From: an uncultured Alphaproteobacteria bacterium
GTDB lineage: Bacteria > Pseudomonadota > Alphaproteobacteria > HIMB59 > GCA-002718135
Direction of reading: 5' to 3'
Assembly (NCBI GenBank): GCA_902595855.1
Contig: CACJRY010000009.1
Location: 1 to 64,000, forward strand
DNA length: 64,000 bases
Each line of letters opens with the position of its first letter. Position 1 is the first letter of the stretch. This document shows positions 54,180 through 62,601 of this stretch, piece after piece. The notes beneath the pieces are model-generated. The model was not told where the DNA came from. It saw only the letters and a list, made by a program, of their open reading frames with translations, and did no database searches. The translations under genes were made by a program, and so were the position numbers.

Positions 54180-55169
54180 ATGTCTTTGGAATTTTTAATT
54201 TCAAAAATTCAAAAAAATAATTTTTTACTAATTGGTAGGGTGGGTGTTGATATTTACCCTGATCCACCTGGAACTAAAACTGAAAGAGCAAATAATTATG
54301 TGACTCATATTGGAGGTTCATCAGCAAACATGGGTGTTCAATTAACTAAATATGGTGGATCATGTTCTTTACTTACAAGAGTATCTAATGATGCATTAGG
54401 TAAGTTTGCATTAAATCAATTAGATCACTATGGAGTTAAGAAAAATTTAATTAAATTAGAAGATAATGAAGCTAGAATCTCATTTGCTATCGTTGAGTCA
54501 ACTGTAGAGGATCATCAATCAATAATCTACAGGCATAAAGCTGCTGATTTATTTTTAAATAAAAATGATATAGAAAACTCTAACATTCAAAACTTTCAAT
54601 GCATATTGATTACAGGGACTTCTCTTGCAGCTGAACCATCGCGAAGTGCTGTATTATATGCTCTGGAGCTAGCTAAAGAAAAAAATATACCGGTAATTAT
54701 GGATATAGATTATAGACCTTACACATGGGAGTCAGCAGACAAAGCAAAACAAATATACAATATTGCTAGCGATTACTGTTCTGGTATCATTGGCAACGAT
54801 GATGAATTTGCTATCCTTTCAGGCAGTTATGAAGAAGGCTTTAATTATGCCAAAAAAAAATCAAGTAAGTGTGATTTGGTAATTTACAAAATGGGTGAAA
54901 AAGGCTCAATAACTTTTGCAAATAATGAAGAAATAAAAAAAGGAATTTTTCCAGTCAAGCCGCTAAAACCTACTGGTGCTGGCGATGCTTTTATGGGTTC
55001 ATTAATTGGAGCTCTACTTAAAAATTACGATCTACAAAAAGCTTTAGAAATCGGTTCTGCTGCCGCTGCAATAGTTGTAACTAAGGTTGGATGTGCTCCG
55101 GCTATGCCTGATTTGGATGAAGTTTTAGATTTTATGAAAAGTAACAACATTAAAAAAGGAGATACATAA
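54180..55169 (+). CDS. iolC: 5-dehydro-2-deoxygluconokinase, short form
   Basis: PfkB-family kinase that phosphorylates 5-dehydro-2-deoxygluconate in myo-inositol catabolism. The 329-residue protein has LLIGRVGVDIYPDP, HIGGSSANMGVQLTKYG, MDIDYRPYTWES and the ATP/catalytic motif PTGAGDAFMGS near 262. The DUF2090 aldolase-like domain fused to IolC in many alphaproteobacteria is missing; a separate aldolase gene follows iolB instead. It shares a base with iolB (TAATG). Confidence 0.88.
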   Translation: MSLEFLISKIQKNNFLLIGRVGVDIYPDPPGTKTERANNYVTHIGGSSANMGVQLTKYGGSCSLLTRVSNDALGKFALNQLDHYGVKKNLIKLEDNEARISFAIVESTVEDHQSIIYRHKAADLFLNKNDIENSNIQNFQCILITGTSLAAEPSRSAVLYALELAKEKNIPVIMDIDYRPYTWESADKAKQIYNIASDYCSGIIGNDDEFAILSGSYEEGFNYAKKKSSKCDLVIYKMGEKGSITFANNEEIKKGIFPVKPLKPTGAGDAFMGSLIGALLKNYDLQKALEIGSAAAAIVVTKVGCAPAMPDLDEVLDFMKSNNIKKGDT

Positions 55170-56008
55170 TGCATATACCACCATTTGATAATCAGAATAA
55201 TCCTATTGTAGATATTGATGATAAACATGTTCCGCTAAATTATTTTAATATTGTTAAATTAAACAAAGATCAAAGTTTTGAATATGTAACCCCTGGTTAT
55301 GAAACATGTATTGTTCCTGCAACAGGAACAATAAATGTTAATGTCGAAGGCTATGAAGTTAAAAATTTAGGTACAAGAACAGTTGACGTATGGGATGGTG
55401 AACCTGAGGGTATATATGTACCATCTGGAACAAAAGCTTCTTTTGTTGCTATCAAAGATTCTGAAATATTTATAGCAGGGGCAAAGTTTGATAAAACTCT
55501 TGAGCCATTTGCCGTAAGAGTTGATGAAATTGATATGGTTCAATATGGATCAGACGATACAAAAACTCACCGAAAAATTAAACATATTCTTGGTGCCAAA
55601 CATCATGATAAGGTAGGAAGACTTCTTTGTAATGAATTGTATACAGTAGGACAGGGAGGTTGGTCAGGTTTTCCTCCTCATAAACATGATACTGACAGAC
55701 TTCCAGACGAAACGCGCCATGACGAAACATATAATTATCGATTTCGTCCTAATAACGGATTTGGTTTTCAATTATTTCAACAAGTTGACGATAAGGTTGG
55801 AAAGGCAGAGCACATAATTGATGGATCAACAATTGCAATTAGAACAGGCTATCATCCTTGTGTTGTAGCCCCAGGTTATGAGATGTATTATTTTACTATT
55901 TTAGGTGGACTATCGCAGAGATCTCTTGTGCAATATTTTCAACCAGAGCATGCTTATCAAGTAGAGACTATACCTGGAATAAAAGATATGATCGCAAAAT
56001 ATAAGTAA
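55169..56008 (+). CDS. iolB: 5-deoxy-glucuronate isomerase
   Basis: Isomerises 5-deoxy-glucuronate to 5-dehydro-2-deoxygluconate in inositol catabolism. The 279-residue bicupin has the IolB pattern VGQGGWSGFPPHKHDTD (metal ligands) with ETYNYRFRPNNGFGFQ and HPCVVAPGYEMYYFTILGG. A strong AGGAG site precedes the start. It overlaps iolC and the aldolase gene by one base each, so these three are translationally coupled. Confidence 0.92.
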   Translation: MHIPPFDNQNNPIVDIDDKHVPLNYFNIVKLNKDQSFEYVTPGYETCIVPATGTINVNVEGYEVKNLGTRTVDVWDGEPEGIYVPSGTKASFVAIKDSEIFIAGAKFDKTLEPFAVRVDEIDMVQYGSDDTKTHRKIKHILGAKHHDKVGRLLCNELYTVGQGGWSGFPPHKHDTDRLPDETRHDETYNYRFRPNNGFGFQLFQQVDDKVGKAEHIIDGSTIAIRTGYHPCVVAPGYEMYYFTILGGLSQRSLVQYFQPEHAYQVETIPGIKDMIAKYK

Positions 56009-56850
56009 TGACAGCAGTTAATTTAAAAACGTTACTCAGGAAAGCAAATAAATATAACTATGCTATAGCTGGATTAGTTGTAATTACTTGGGAAGATGCC
56101 TTAGCATATACTGAGGCAGCAGATGAAACAGGTATACCAATTATTCTTCAAGCAGGACCATCATGTAGAGCATTCACACCTATATCAATATTAGGTAAAA
56201 TGTTTAGGTATCTTGCTTCACAAACTAAAACTCCCATATGTTGTCATCTTGATCATGGTTTTTCTTATAGAGAATGTAAGGAAGGAATCGATAGTGGTTT
56301 TACATCTGTTATGTTTGATGGCTCTAAAATGCCTTTGCAAAAAAATATTAACATTAGCTCTAAAATTTCTAATATTGCACACAAATATAATATTTCTGTA
56401 GAAGGTGAAATTGGAGAGGTTGGATATTTTAAGGGGAAAAATTCTATAGGAACGGATATAACTGAAGCAAAAACTTATGCTTCTAAAAGTAAAGTTGACG
56501 CAATGGCTATCTCAGTTGGTAATACACACTTACAAACATCTAAAGTAGCTAAAATTAATTTTAACAAAATTTTAGATATCCAAAAAATAACTAAATTGCC
56601 TTTGGTCCTTCATGGAAGTAGCGGAATATCAAATGTAATGAGAAAAAAAATCGCCACTAAAACAAATGTTGCCAAATTTAACATAGGAACAGAATTAAGA
56701 ATGATAGGATGTAAAACGCTCAGAGAAAGCTATAACAAAAATATTAAAAATTTTGATAAAATAAGTATTATTAAGCCATCAATTAAAGAATTAAAAAAAG
56801 CTACTATTAGTGTTATAAAAAATATAGGTCCTCAAATTGTCAAAAAATAA
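56008..56850 (+). CDS. iolJ: Class II aldolase, IolJ/Fba family
   Basis: Zinc aldolase predicted to cleave a ketose phosphate to dihydroxyacetone phosphate and an aldehyde. The 280-residue protein has CHLDHGFS (H83 zinc ligand, D82 catalytic), FDGSKMPLQKNI, VEGEIGEVGY, ISVGNTHL (zinc His), LHGSSG and KFNIGTELR. Position after iolC-iolB suggests 6-phospho-5-dehydro-2-deoxygluconate aldolase; the following mtnP-mtnA suggest it may also take 5-deoxyribulose or methylthioribulose 1-phosphate. It overlaps mtnP by 14 bp. Confidence 0.85.
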   Translation: MTAVNLKTLLRKANKYNYAIAGLVVITWEDALAYTEAADETGIPIILQAGPSCRAFTPISILGKMFRYLASQTKTPICCHLDHGFSYRECKEGIDSGFTSVMFDGSKMPLQKNINISSKISNIAHKYNISVEGEIGEVGYFKGKNSIGTDITEAKTYASKSKVDAMAISVGNTHLQTSKVAKINFNKILDIQKITKLPLVLHGSSGISNVMRKKIATKTNVAKFNIGTELRMIGCKTLRESYNKNIKNFDKISIIKPSIKELKKATISVIKNIGPQIVKK

Positions 56851-57727
56851 ATTAGCTTTTATTGGTGGAAGTGGAATATATAATTTAGATATACTCACGG
56901 ATGTTAAAGAACATGATCTAAAATCAGCTTTTGGTAAACCTTCAAGTAAAATCATTGAGGGAAAAATTAATGAAAATTTAATATATTTTCTATCGAGGCA
57001 TGGTTTAGGACATCGTCTTTCTCCATCTGAAATTAATTATAGAGCAAATATAGATTGTTTTAAGCAACTTGAAGTAACTGACATTATTTCATTATCTGCT
57101 GTTGGTTCATTGAGGAATGAACTTGATCCAGAAACTTTTGTTATTGTAGATCAGTTTATAGATAGAACAATAAATAGAAAGAAAACTTTCTTTGAAAATG
57201 GTATTGTTGCTCATGTGCCAATGGCTCAGCCAACATCTAAAGTTTTAATGGATCTTTCAAAAAACATATTAGAAGATTTAAAAATTAAACATGCATATGG
57301 TGGAACATATCTTGCAATGGAAGGTCCACAATTTTCAAGTAAAGCAGAGTCTATATTGTACAGAAGTTGGGATTGTGATGTGATAGGCATGACCAATATG
57401 CCAGAAGCAAAATTAGCAAGAGAAGCTGAAATTAGATATGCTTCAATTTCAATGGTAACAGATTATGACTCATGGAGTTCAGAGCATGATGATGTGGATC
57501 TACAAATGCTTTTAGAAACCATGCATAAAAATGTTGAGAAATCGAAAAAATTTATTGAAAATTTTTCCAATCGATATTTTGCTAATGTAGATTTTAGATA
57601 TGATAATACCTCTAAAATACTTGATACATCAATTGTGACACAACCTAATAATTGGGATAAGAACACTGCTGATAAATTATCCAATATTTTAAAACGATTT
57701 ATAAAAGAAAATAATGTTAGTAAATGA
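56837..57727 (+). CDS. mtnP: 5'-methylthioadenosine phosphorylase
   Basis: Phosphorolyses methylthioadenosine (and often 5'-deoxyadenosine) to adenine and the 5-substituted ribose 1-phosphate. The 296-residue protein has FIGGSGIY, LSRHGLGHRLSPSEINYRAN, MEGPQFSSKAES and GMTNMPEAKLAREAEI. The TDYDSW motif carries the Asp pair that recognises 6-aminopurines, favouring MTA over guanosine or inosine. It uses TTG at 56837; no ATG lies before the glycine motif. It overlaps the aldolase gene and mtnA by 14 bp each. Confidence 0.92.
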   Translation: MSKNKLAFIGGSGIYNLDILTDVKEHDLKSAFGKPSSKIIEGKINENLIYFLSRHGLGHRLSPSEINYRANIDCFKQLEVTDIISLSAVGSLRNELDPETFVIVDQFIDRTINRKKTFFENGIVAHVPMAQPTSKVLMDLSKNILEDLKIKHAYGGTYLAMEGPQFSSKAESILYRSWDCDVIGMTNMPEAKLAREAEIRYASISMVTDYDSWSSEHDDVDLQMLLETMHKNVEKSKKFIENFSNRYFANVDFRYDNTSKILDTSIVTQPNNWDKNTADKLSNILKRFIKENNVSK

Positions 57728-58790
57728 TAAACACTTAACAACGATTTGGTATGAAAAGAAAACTGATAAAGTTAAGATTATAGATCAACGTTTAATTCCA
57801 TTTGAGTTAAAAATTATAGAACTGAATACTGTTGATGAAGTTTGTTTTGCAATAAAAGAAATGCAGGTGAGGGGAGCTCCGTTGATAGGTGTAACTGCTG
57901 CATATGGTATGTATATAGCTTCCAAAGAAAATGCTAACTTAGATTTTTTGCAGGAGGTATCAAAAAGAATTAATGCAACTAGACCTACAGCAGTTAATTT
58001 GTCATGGGCTCTTAATGAAGTAATGACTAAAATTACTGACTTGAAAGAAGATCAAACTTCAGCAAAGATTCTGGAAATAGCAAATCAAATAAGACAGGAT
58101 GACATTGATAATTGTAAAAAAATTGGTGAATATGGATGTGAATTAATTAAAAAAATTTATGCACTTAAAAATAAACCTGTTAATATTTTAACTCATTGTA
58201 ACGCAGGTTGGCTGGCAACTGTTGATTGGGGAACTGCTCTAGCACCAGTATTTGTTGCTAACAAAAATAATATACCAGTTCATGTTTGGGTTGATGAAAC
58301 ACGACCAAGAAATCAAGGATTTAGCCTTACTGCTTGGGAACTTATTAATGAAAATATTCCTAATTCTTTAATAGTTGATAATGTTGGTGGTCATTTGATG
58401 CAGCACAATAAAATAGATATTTGTATAACCGGCACTGATAGAACGGCGTCTAATGGAGATGTATGTAATAAGATAGGCACTTACCTTAAAGCTCTTGCTG
58501 CATATGATAATAATATTCCATTTTATGTTTCTGCACCTATTTCTAGTATAGATTTTAATATTGAAAATGGTGTTATGGATATACCTATAGAAGAGAGAGA
58601 TAGTGAAGAGGTATCTCATATTAGTGGTTTAGATGAAAATAATAAATTAAAAAAAATTAAAATAGTTCCAGAAGGCTCTTCTTGTACTAACTTTGCATTT
58701 GATGTTACTCCTGCTAAATATATTACAAAATTAATTACTGAAAAGGGAATTGTTGATGCAAATTATCAATCGATTAGCAGTTTAAAGTAA
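57714..58790 (+). CDS. mtnA: S-methyl-5-thioribose-1-phosphate isomerase
   Basis: Isomerises methylthioribose 1-phosphate (or 5-deoxyribose 1-phosphate) to the ribulose form. The 358-residue eIF2B-like protein has MQVRGAPLIGVTAAYGM, the catalytic Cys in LTHCNAGWLATVDWGTALA, DETRPRNQG and the catalytic Asp in TGTDRTASNGDVCNKIGTY. None of mtnB, C, D or E follows, so the product must be handled otherwise. It overlaps mtnP by 14 bp and precedes the cupin gene by 1 bp. Confidence 0.94.
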   Translation: MLVNDKHLTTIWYEKKTDKVKIIDQRLIPFELKIIELNTVDEVCFAIKEMQVRGAPLIGVTAAYGMYIASKENANLDFLQEVSKRINATRPTAVNLSWALNEVMTKITDLKEDQTSAKILEIANQIRQDDIDNCKKIGEYGCELIKKIYALKNKPVNILTHCNAGWLATVDWGTALAPVFVANKNNIPVHVWVDETRPRNQGFSLTAWELINENIPNSLIVDNVGGHLMQHNKIDICITGTDRTASNGDVCNKIGTYLKALAAYDNNIPFYVSAPISSIDFNIENGVMDIPIEERDSEEVSHISGLDENNKLKKIKIVPEGSSCTNFAFDVTPAKYITKLITEKGIVDANYQSISSLK

Positions 58791-58791
58791 A

Positions 58792-59217
58792 ATGTTGTTA
58801 AAAATTTTAGACAAATTAGGACGAAAAAAAGTTGTGTTGGATAGAGGTCCGTCTCACCCTGAATTTGATCAAGCAAAACCATGGCTGGAGAGATATTATT
58901 TATTATTTAGAAAAAGACCAAAATGGTTCCCTTTTAATATTTTAATCCATAGAATGTTAGATGATGATCATGGTGAGGGTGTTCATAATCATATGTGTCC
59001 ATACATTACAATTATATTGAAAGGTGGTTATTGGGAGACAACCTCTAAGGGTAAATTTTGGAGATCACCTGGATATATAGGGTTTCGATCAGCAGATCAT
59101 CTACACCGAGTTGATTTAAAACCAAACACAGACACAATGACATTATTTATACCTGGACCTTTTGGTACAAGAAAATCTAAAAGAGCAGATTATAAAACTA
59201 ATTTTAATAAAAAGTAA
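58792..59217 (+). CDS. Small cupin protein of unknown function
   Basis: A 141-residue single cupin with probable metal ligands HNHMCPY (H-N-H near residues 64-66), an intervening TIILKGGYWE strand and a late His-Arg (DHLHRVDL). It resembles uncharacterised bacterial cupins and cysteine-dioxygenase-fold relatives, but the specific family is not clear. It starts 1 bp after mtnA, so it is probably in the same operon and may act on an aldehyde, sugar or thioether product. Confidence 0.6.
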   Translation: MLLKILDKLGRKKVVLDRGPSHPEFDQAKPWLERYYLLFRKRPKWFPFNILIHRMLDDDHGEGVHNHMCPYITIILKGGYWETTSKGKFWRSPGYIGFRSADHLHRVDLKPNTDTMTLFIPGPFGTRKSKRADYKTNFNKK

Positions 59218-59234
59218 AAAAGGAGATAACGAAT

Positions 59235-59528
59235 ATGAAAAAGGCATATTGGGTTGGGGTTGTTAATGTTAAAAATCATGATGAATATAAAAAATATGCA
59301 GATATAGCAGGTCCTGCATTAACAGCTGCTGGAGCTAAAATATTAAGTAGAGGAGGAAGGATTAAAAATTTAGAAGGTGAGAAAATGAATAGAGTTGTGG
59401 TGATTGAATTTCCCTCAATGGAACAAGCTGAGTCTTTTTATCACTCAGATGAATACAGAAAAGGTCTTCAATATATAAATTCTGAAGTAGCAGATCGTTT
59501 TTTGAATATAGCAGAAGCTATTGACTAG
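59235..59528 (+). CDS. DUF1330 family protein
   Basis: A 97-residue protein of the DUF1330 family, a ferredoxin-like alpha/beta fold related to small monooxygenases. It has YWVGVVNVKNHDEYKKYADI, the GAKILSRGGRIKNLEG segment and FPSMEQAESFYHSDEYRKGL, all diagnostic. Function unknown. A strong AGGAG lies 9 bp before the ATG. It is the last plus-strand gene of the iol-mtn run and overlaps the convergent TauE/SafE gene by 4 bp. Confidence 0.88.
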   Translation: MKKAYWVGVVNVKNHDEYKKYADIAGPALTAAGAKILSRGGRIKNLEGEKMNRVVVIEFPSMEQAESFYHSDEYRKGLQYINSEVADRFLNIAEAID

Positions 59529-60259
59529 ATTATTCCATCGTAAATAAGTTTTAAACCACTTAAAAAAAGCAAGATATAAATTACATTAAAAAAAATTTTC
59601 TCAGGAATTTTTTTTTGAATAAAATATCCAATTAAGACACTTATAAAAGCAAGTGGTAATAAAATAAGTGAAACAATTAAGTTAGAAGGTGCTAATAATC
59701 CAACATAGTAATAAGGTATTAATTTAACAACATTAATCACTAAGAACGCCATCGTCATTGTCCCTATAAAAGATATTTTATCCAATTTTAATGGGAGGGT
59801 ATAAAAATTCATTGGGGGATTACCTGCATGAATTAAGAAACTCGTATAGCCTGCAATACAAGACCAGAAATAACCTTTTAGCTTTGTTGGTTTCAGTAAA
59901 CTGTTACTTTTTTGAATGAAAGAAATTAAAACAAAAATTATTGAAATAATACCAACCATTATTCTGATTTGGTCTTCGTTTGTATATTTGAAAGTAAATG
60001 CCCCAAATAAAATCCCAACTATTGATGCTGGAATAATAATTTTTAAAATTTTAATTATCCATTTCTTCCAATATAAATATATTGCTGAAAAATCCATTAT
60101 GATCAACAGTGGTAACAGTATACCTGCTGCTTGAAGAGGGCTCATTGCAAAAGACATGACTGGAACAGCTAACATAGCAATTGGGCCCGGAACCCCACCT
60201 TTTGAAATACCAAAAACAAAAACTCCAAACGCAGCAAAAGCCAAAAATACAGGATCCAT
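59525..60259 (-). CDS. TauE/SafE family membrane protein (sulfite exporter type)
   Basis: Predicted transporter of the TSUP family, often linked to export of sulfite or organosulfonate-derived anions. The 244-residue protein has about eight membrane segments, with the paired ISKGGVPGPIAMLAVPVMS (about 19-37) and SFLIHAGNPPMNFYTLPLK motifs of the family. It is coupled to the MetC-like gene upstream (TAATG on the minus strand), which supports a sulfur-related role. Confidence 0.82.
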   Translation of the reverse strand: MDPVFLAFAAFGVFVFGISKGGVPGPIAMLAVPVMSFAMSPLQAAGILLPLLIIMDFSAIYLYWKKWIIKILKIIIPASIVGILFGAFTFKYTNEDQIRIMVGIISIIFVLISFIQKSNSLLKPTKLKGYFWSCIAGYTSFLIHAGNPPMNFYTLPLKLDKISFIGTMTMAFLVINVVKLIPYYYVGLLAPSNLIVSLILLPLAFISVLIGYFIQKKIPEKIFFNVIYILLFLSGLKLIYDGII

Positions 60260-61419
60260 TATTTTAGAGTTTTTAAACCTGTAATTATATCTTTGATTTG
60301 ATCTTCAGAGTCCTCTAAACCACAATAAATCCTTATTAAATTTCCTTTAAGCTGACTTTTATATTTTCTTTTTGATAATGGGGGAAAGGTAATTAAGCTG
60401 TCATATCCACCCCAACTATATCCTAATTTAAATATTTTAAGCTTAGAGAACATTTTTTTTATTTTATTTTGAGAATGTAATTTCTTTAAAGAAAATGCAA
60501 ATAGGCCAGAACTGCCTGAAAAATCTCTTTTCCAAATATGATGATTTATTGTTGTCTGTAAAGCAGGGTGGTAAACCGTCTCTACTAAAGGATGATTGCT
60601 TAATTTTTTAGCCATTTTTAAAGCATTATCTTCTATTTGTTTCATTCTTAAATTTAATGTTGGTAATCCTCTAAGCGCTAAGTAAACTTCTTCTGATCCT
60701 GGACAAATACCTAATGTTTTGGTTGCAACTCTAATAGATTTTGAGTGTTTTTTATCTGAGCTAATGAAACCAATAAGAATATCTGAGTGCCCATTGATAT
60801 ACTTAGTGCCTGCATCAATAATAATGTTTACACCAAGTTTTATAGGGTCACAAAATATTGGGGATGCCCATGTATTATCCATTACTGTTGGTATTTTTTT
60901 TCTTTTAGTAATTCTAGTTATTTTTGGAATATCAAGAATTTCAAATGTTGCTGTTCCTGGTGATTCTAAGTATATTAATTTAGTTTTTGGTTTAATTAAT
61001 TTTTCAAAATTATTTATATCTATAAAAGGATGAAAATAATTTATTGTAACACCATAATTTTTTAAAAGCTTTTCACAAAAAGTTCTTGTTGGACTGTAAA
61101 CTGTATCATTTATTAAAACTTCATCACCTTGTTTTAAAAAAGCAAAAAAAGGAACTATGAGAGCAGCAAGTCCTGATGGTGCTACAACAGTATCATGGCA
61201 ATTATACAAATTACTAACTGCTTTTTCTAATTGATCTACAGAAGGGTTTTTGTTTATTCCATATAAAGTACTTCTATCATCATCATTTTTAATATCATTG
61301 ATATAGTCGTCAAAATTATCAAAGATCATTGTTGAACCTTTATAAATTCCTGGATTAATGAATCCTTTCTGTTTTTTTACATTTCTTGAAACCTTAGTTA
61401 GTTTTGTGTTAATCTTCAT
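60259..61419 (-). CDS. metC: Cystathionine beta-lyase (Cys/Met PLP family)
   Basis: PLP enzyme that probably cleaves cystathionine to homocysteine, pyruvate and ammonia. The 386-residue protein has APSGLAALIVPFFAF, YLESPGTATFEI, VMDNTWASPIFCDPI and the PLP lysine in IDAGTKYINGHSD near residue 205, then GGYDSLITFP at the C-terminus as in MetC. I use the ATG at 61419; a GTG at 61425 is in frame. It overlaps the TauE/SafE gene by one base. Other beta-lyase substrates are possible. Confidence 0.88.
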   Translation of the reverse strand: MKINTKLTKVSRNVKKQKGFINPGIYKGSTMIFDNFDDYINDIKNDDDRSTLYGINKNPSVDQLEKAVSNLYNCHDTVVAPSGLAALIVPFFAFLKQGDEVLINDTVYSPTRTFCEKLLKNYGVTINYFHPFIDINNFEKLIKPKTKLIYLESPGTATFEILDIPKITRITKRKKIPTVMDNTWASPIFCDPIKLGVNIIIDAGTKYINGHSDILIGFISSDKKHSKSIRVATKTLGICPGSEEVYLALRGLPTLNLRMKQIEDNALKMAKKLSNHPLVETVYHPALQTTINHHIWKRDFSGSSGLFAFSLKKLHSQNKIKKMFSKLKIFKLGYSWGGYDSLITFPPLSKRKYKSQLKGNLIRIYCGLEDSEDQIKDIITGLKTLK

Positions 61420-61445
61420 AACCACTACATCTAGTATATATTTTT

Positions 61446-61467
61446 AACATAATATACAAATTATGTT
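61446..61467. promoter_or_regulatory. Dyad in the metC-aapJ divergent region
   Basis: AACATAAT and ATTATGTT form a perfect 8-bp inverted repeat with a 6-bp centre, 26 bp upstream of the metC start and about 110 bp upstream of aapJ. It may be an operator for either gene. The next dyad toward aapJ is listed separately. Confidence 0.4.
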
Positions 61468-61501
61468 TATATTTAAGATATAAAATTAGCTATTTCGTAG
61501 T

Positions 61502-61530
61502 TTGATTAATTTTGTTAATGGGGATAATTC
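61502..61530 (+). promoter_or_regulatory. Candidate aapJ promoter
   Basis: TTGATT (61502-61507) is followed after 16-17 bp by ATAATT/TAATTC (61524-61530). It predicts a start of transcription near 61537, leaving about 40 nt of leader before aapJ. The match is reasonable but the region is AT-rich. Confidence 0.4.
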
Positions 61531-61544
61531 TTTGAAAAAAGATG

Positions 61545-61562
61545 TTTAAATAATTATTTAAA
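61545..61562 (+). promoter_or_regulatory. AT-only palindrome before the aapJ ribosome binding site
   Basis: TTTAAATAATTATTTAAA is a perfect 18-bp palindrome ending 2-3 bp before the GAGAGG ribosome binding site. In the leader RNA it would form a weak AU hairpin that may affect translation. It may instead be an operator. Confidence 0.35.
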
Positions 61563-61577
61563 ACGAGAGGAAATAAT

Positions 61578-62582
61578 ATGAAAAAACTATTATCAATCCT
61601 AGCTGTTTCTGTATTTGCTTTCTCAGCAAATGCTGGAACTCTTGATGATGTTAAAAATAGAGGTTTTCTTAAATGTGGTGTAACAACTGGTCTAGCTGGT
61701 TTTGCTGCTCCTGATGATAGCGGTGAATGGGCTGGTCTTGATGCTGATATGTGTCGTGCAGTTGCTGTAGCAGTTTTTGGAGATCGTTCTAAAGTAGAAT
61801 TTATCACTACAACTGGTAAATCTCGTTTCCCTACATTGGCTTCTGGTGAAGTTGATATGTTAGCGAGAAATACTACTTGGACAATCAGCCGTGATGTTAA
61901 TCTTGGTTTTGAGTTCGTAGGTGTTAACTTCTATGATGGTCAAGGTTTCATGGTTCCTTCTGCTCTTGGAGTTTCAAGTGCGAAAGAACTAGATGGTGCT
62001 ACTGTATGTATCCAAACTGGTACTACTACAGAGCTTAACCTTGCTGACTTCTTCAGATTAAATGGAATTAGCTACGAAGCTCTTCCAATTGAAACTAACG
62101 ATGAAGGAAAAGAAAACTTATTCGCTGGAAGATGTGATGTATACACTACTGATGCATCTGGTCTTTCTTCAACTAGAGCTGCAGCTGCAGACCCTGGTAA
62201 GTGGGTAGTTTTACCTGAAATCATTTCAAAAGAACCTCTAGGTCCACTAGTAAGACACGGAGATCACCAATGGGGTGACGTAGTTCGTTGGTCTCTAAAT
62301 GCAATGATTATTGCTGAAGAACTAGGTGTTTCATCTGAAAACGTTGATGCTCAAAAAAGCTCAAATGTTCCTGAAGTACTAAGACTTCTTGGTGTTGAAG
62401 GTTCATATGGTGAAATGCTTGAACTAGCTCCTGATTGGGCTTATCAAATTATCAAACAAATTGGTAACTATTCAGAGTCATACGAAGCTAACGTTGGTCC
62501 AGATACTCCGCTTGAGATTGCAAGAGGTCTTAATGCACTTTGGACTCAAGGTGGTATTTTATACGCACCTCCGTTCAGATAA
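61578..62582 (+). CDS. aapJ: General L-amino acid ABC transporter substrate-binding protein
   Basis: Periplasmic binding protein for a broad-range amino acid importer. The 334-residue precursor has a signal peptide (about 1-19, FAFSANA) and the AapJ pattern GFLKCGVTTGLAGFA, GLDADMCRAVAVAVFGD, AGRCDVYTTDASGL and NVGPDTPLEIARGLN. The gene is visibly richer in GC and has more regular codons than its neighbours, as expected for high expression. It has a good GAGAGG site and is followed by a hairpin before aapQ. Confidence 0.95.
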   Translation: MKKLLSILAVSVFAFSANAGTLDDVKNRGFLKCGVTTGLAGFAAPDDSGEWAGLDADMCRAVAVAVFGDRSKVEFITTTGKSRFPTLASGEVDMLARNTTWTISRDVNLGFEFVGVNFYDGQGFMVPSALGVSSAKELDGATVCIQTGTTTELNLADFFRLNGISYEALPIETNDEGKENLFAGRCDVYTTDASGLSSTRAAAADPGKWVVLPEIISKEPLGPLVRHGDHQWGDVVRWSLNAMIIAEELGVSSENVDAQKSSNVPEVLRLLGVEGSYGEMLELAPDWAYQIIKQIGNYSESYEANVGPDTPLEIARGLNALWTQGGILYAPPFR

Positions 62583-62601
62583 ATCGTAAATATTTTACAA
62601 T

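Noticed and set aside
61490-61807. A 105-codon minus-strand frame at the aapJ start
   Set aside because: It is the shadow of the codon-biased aapJ gene and shows no domain.
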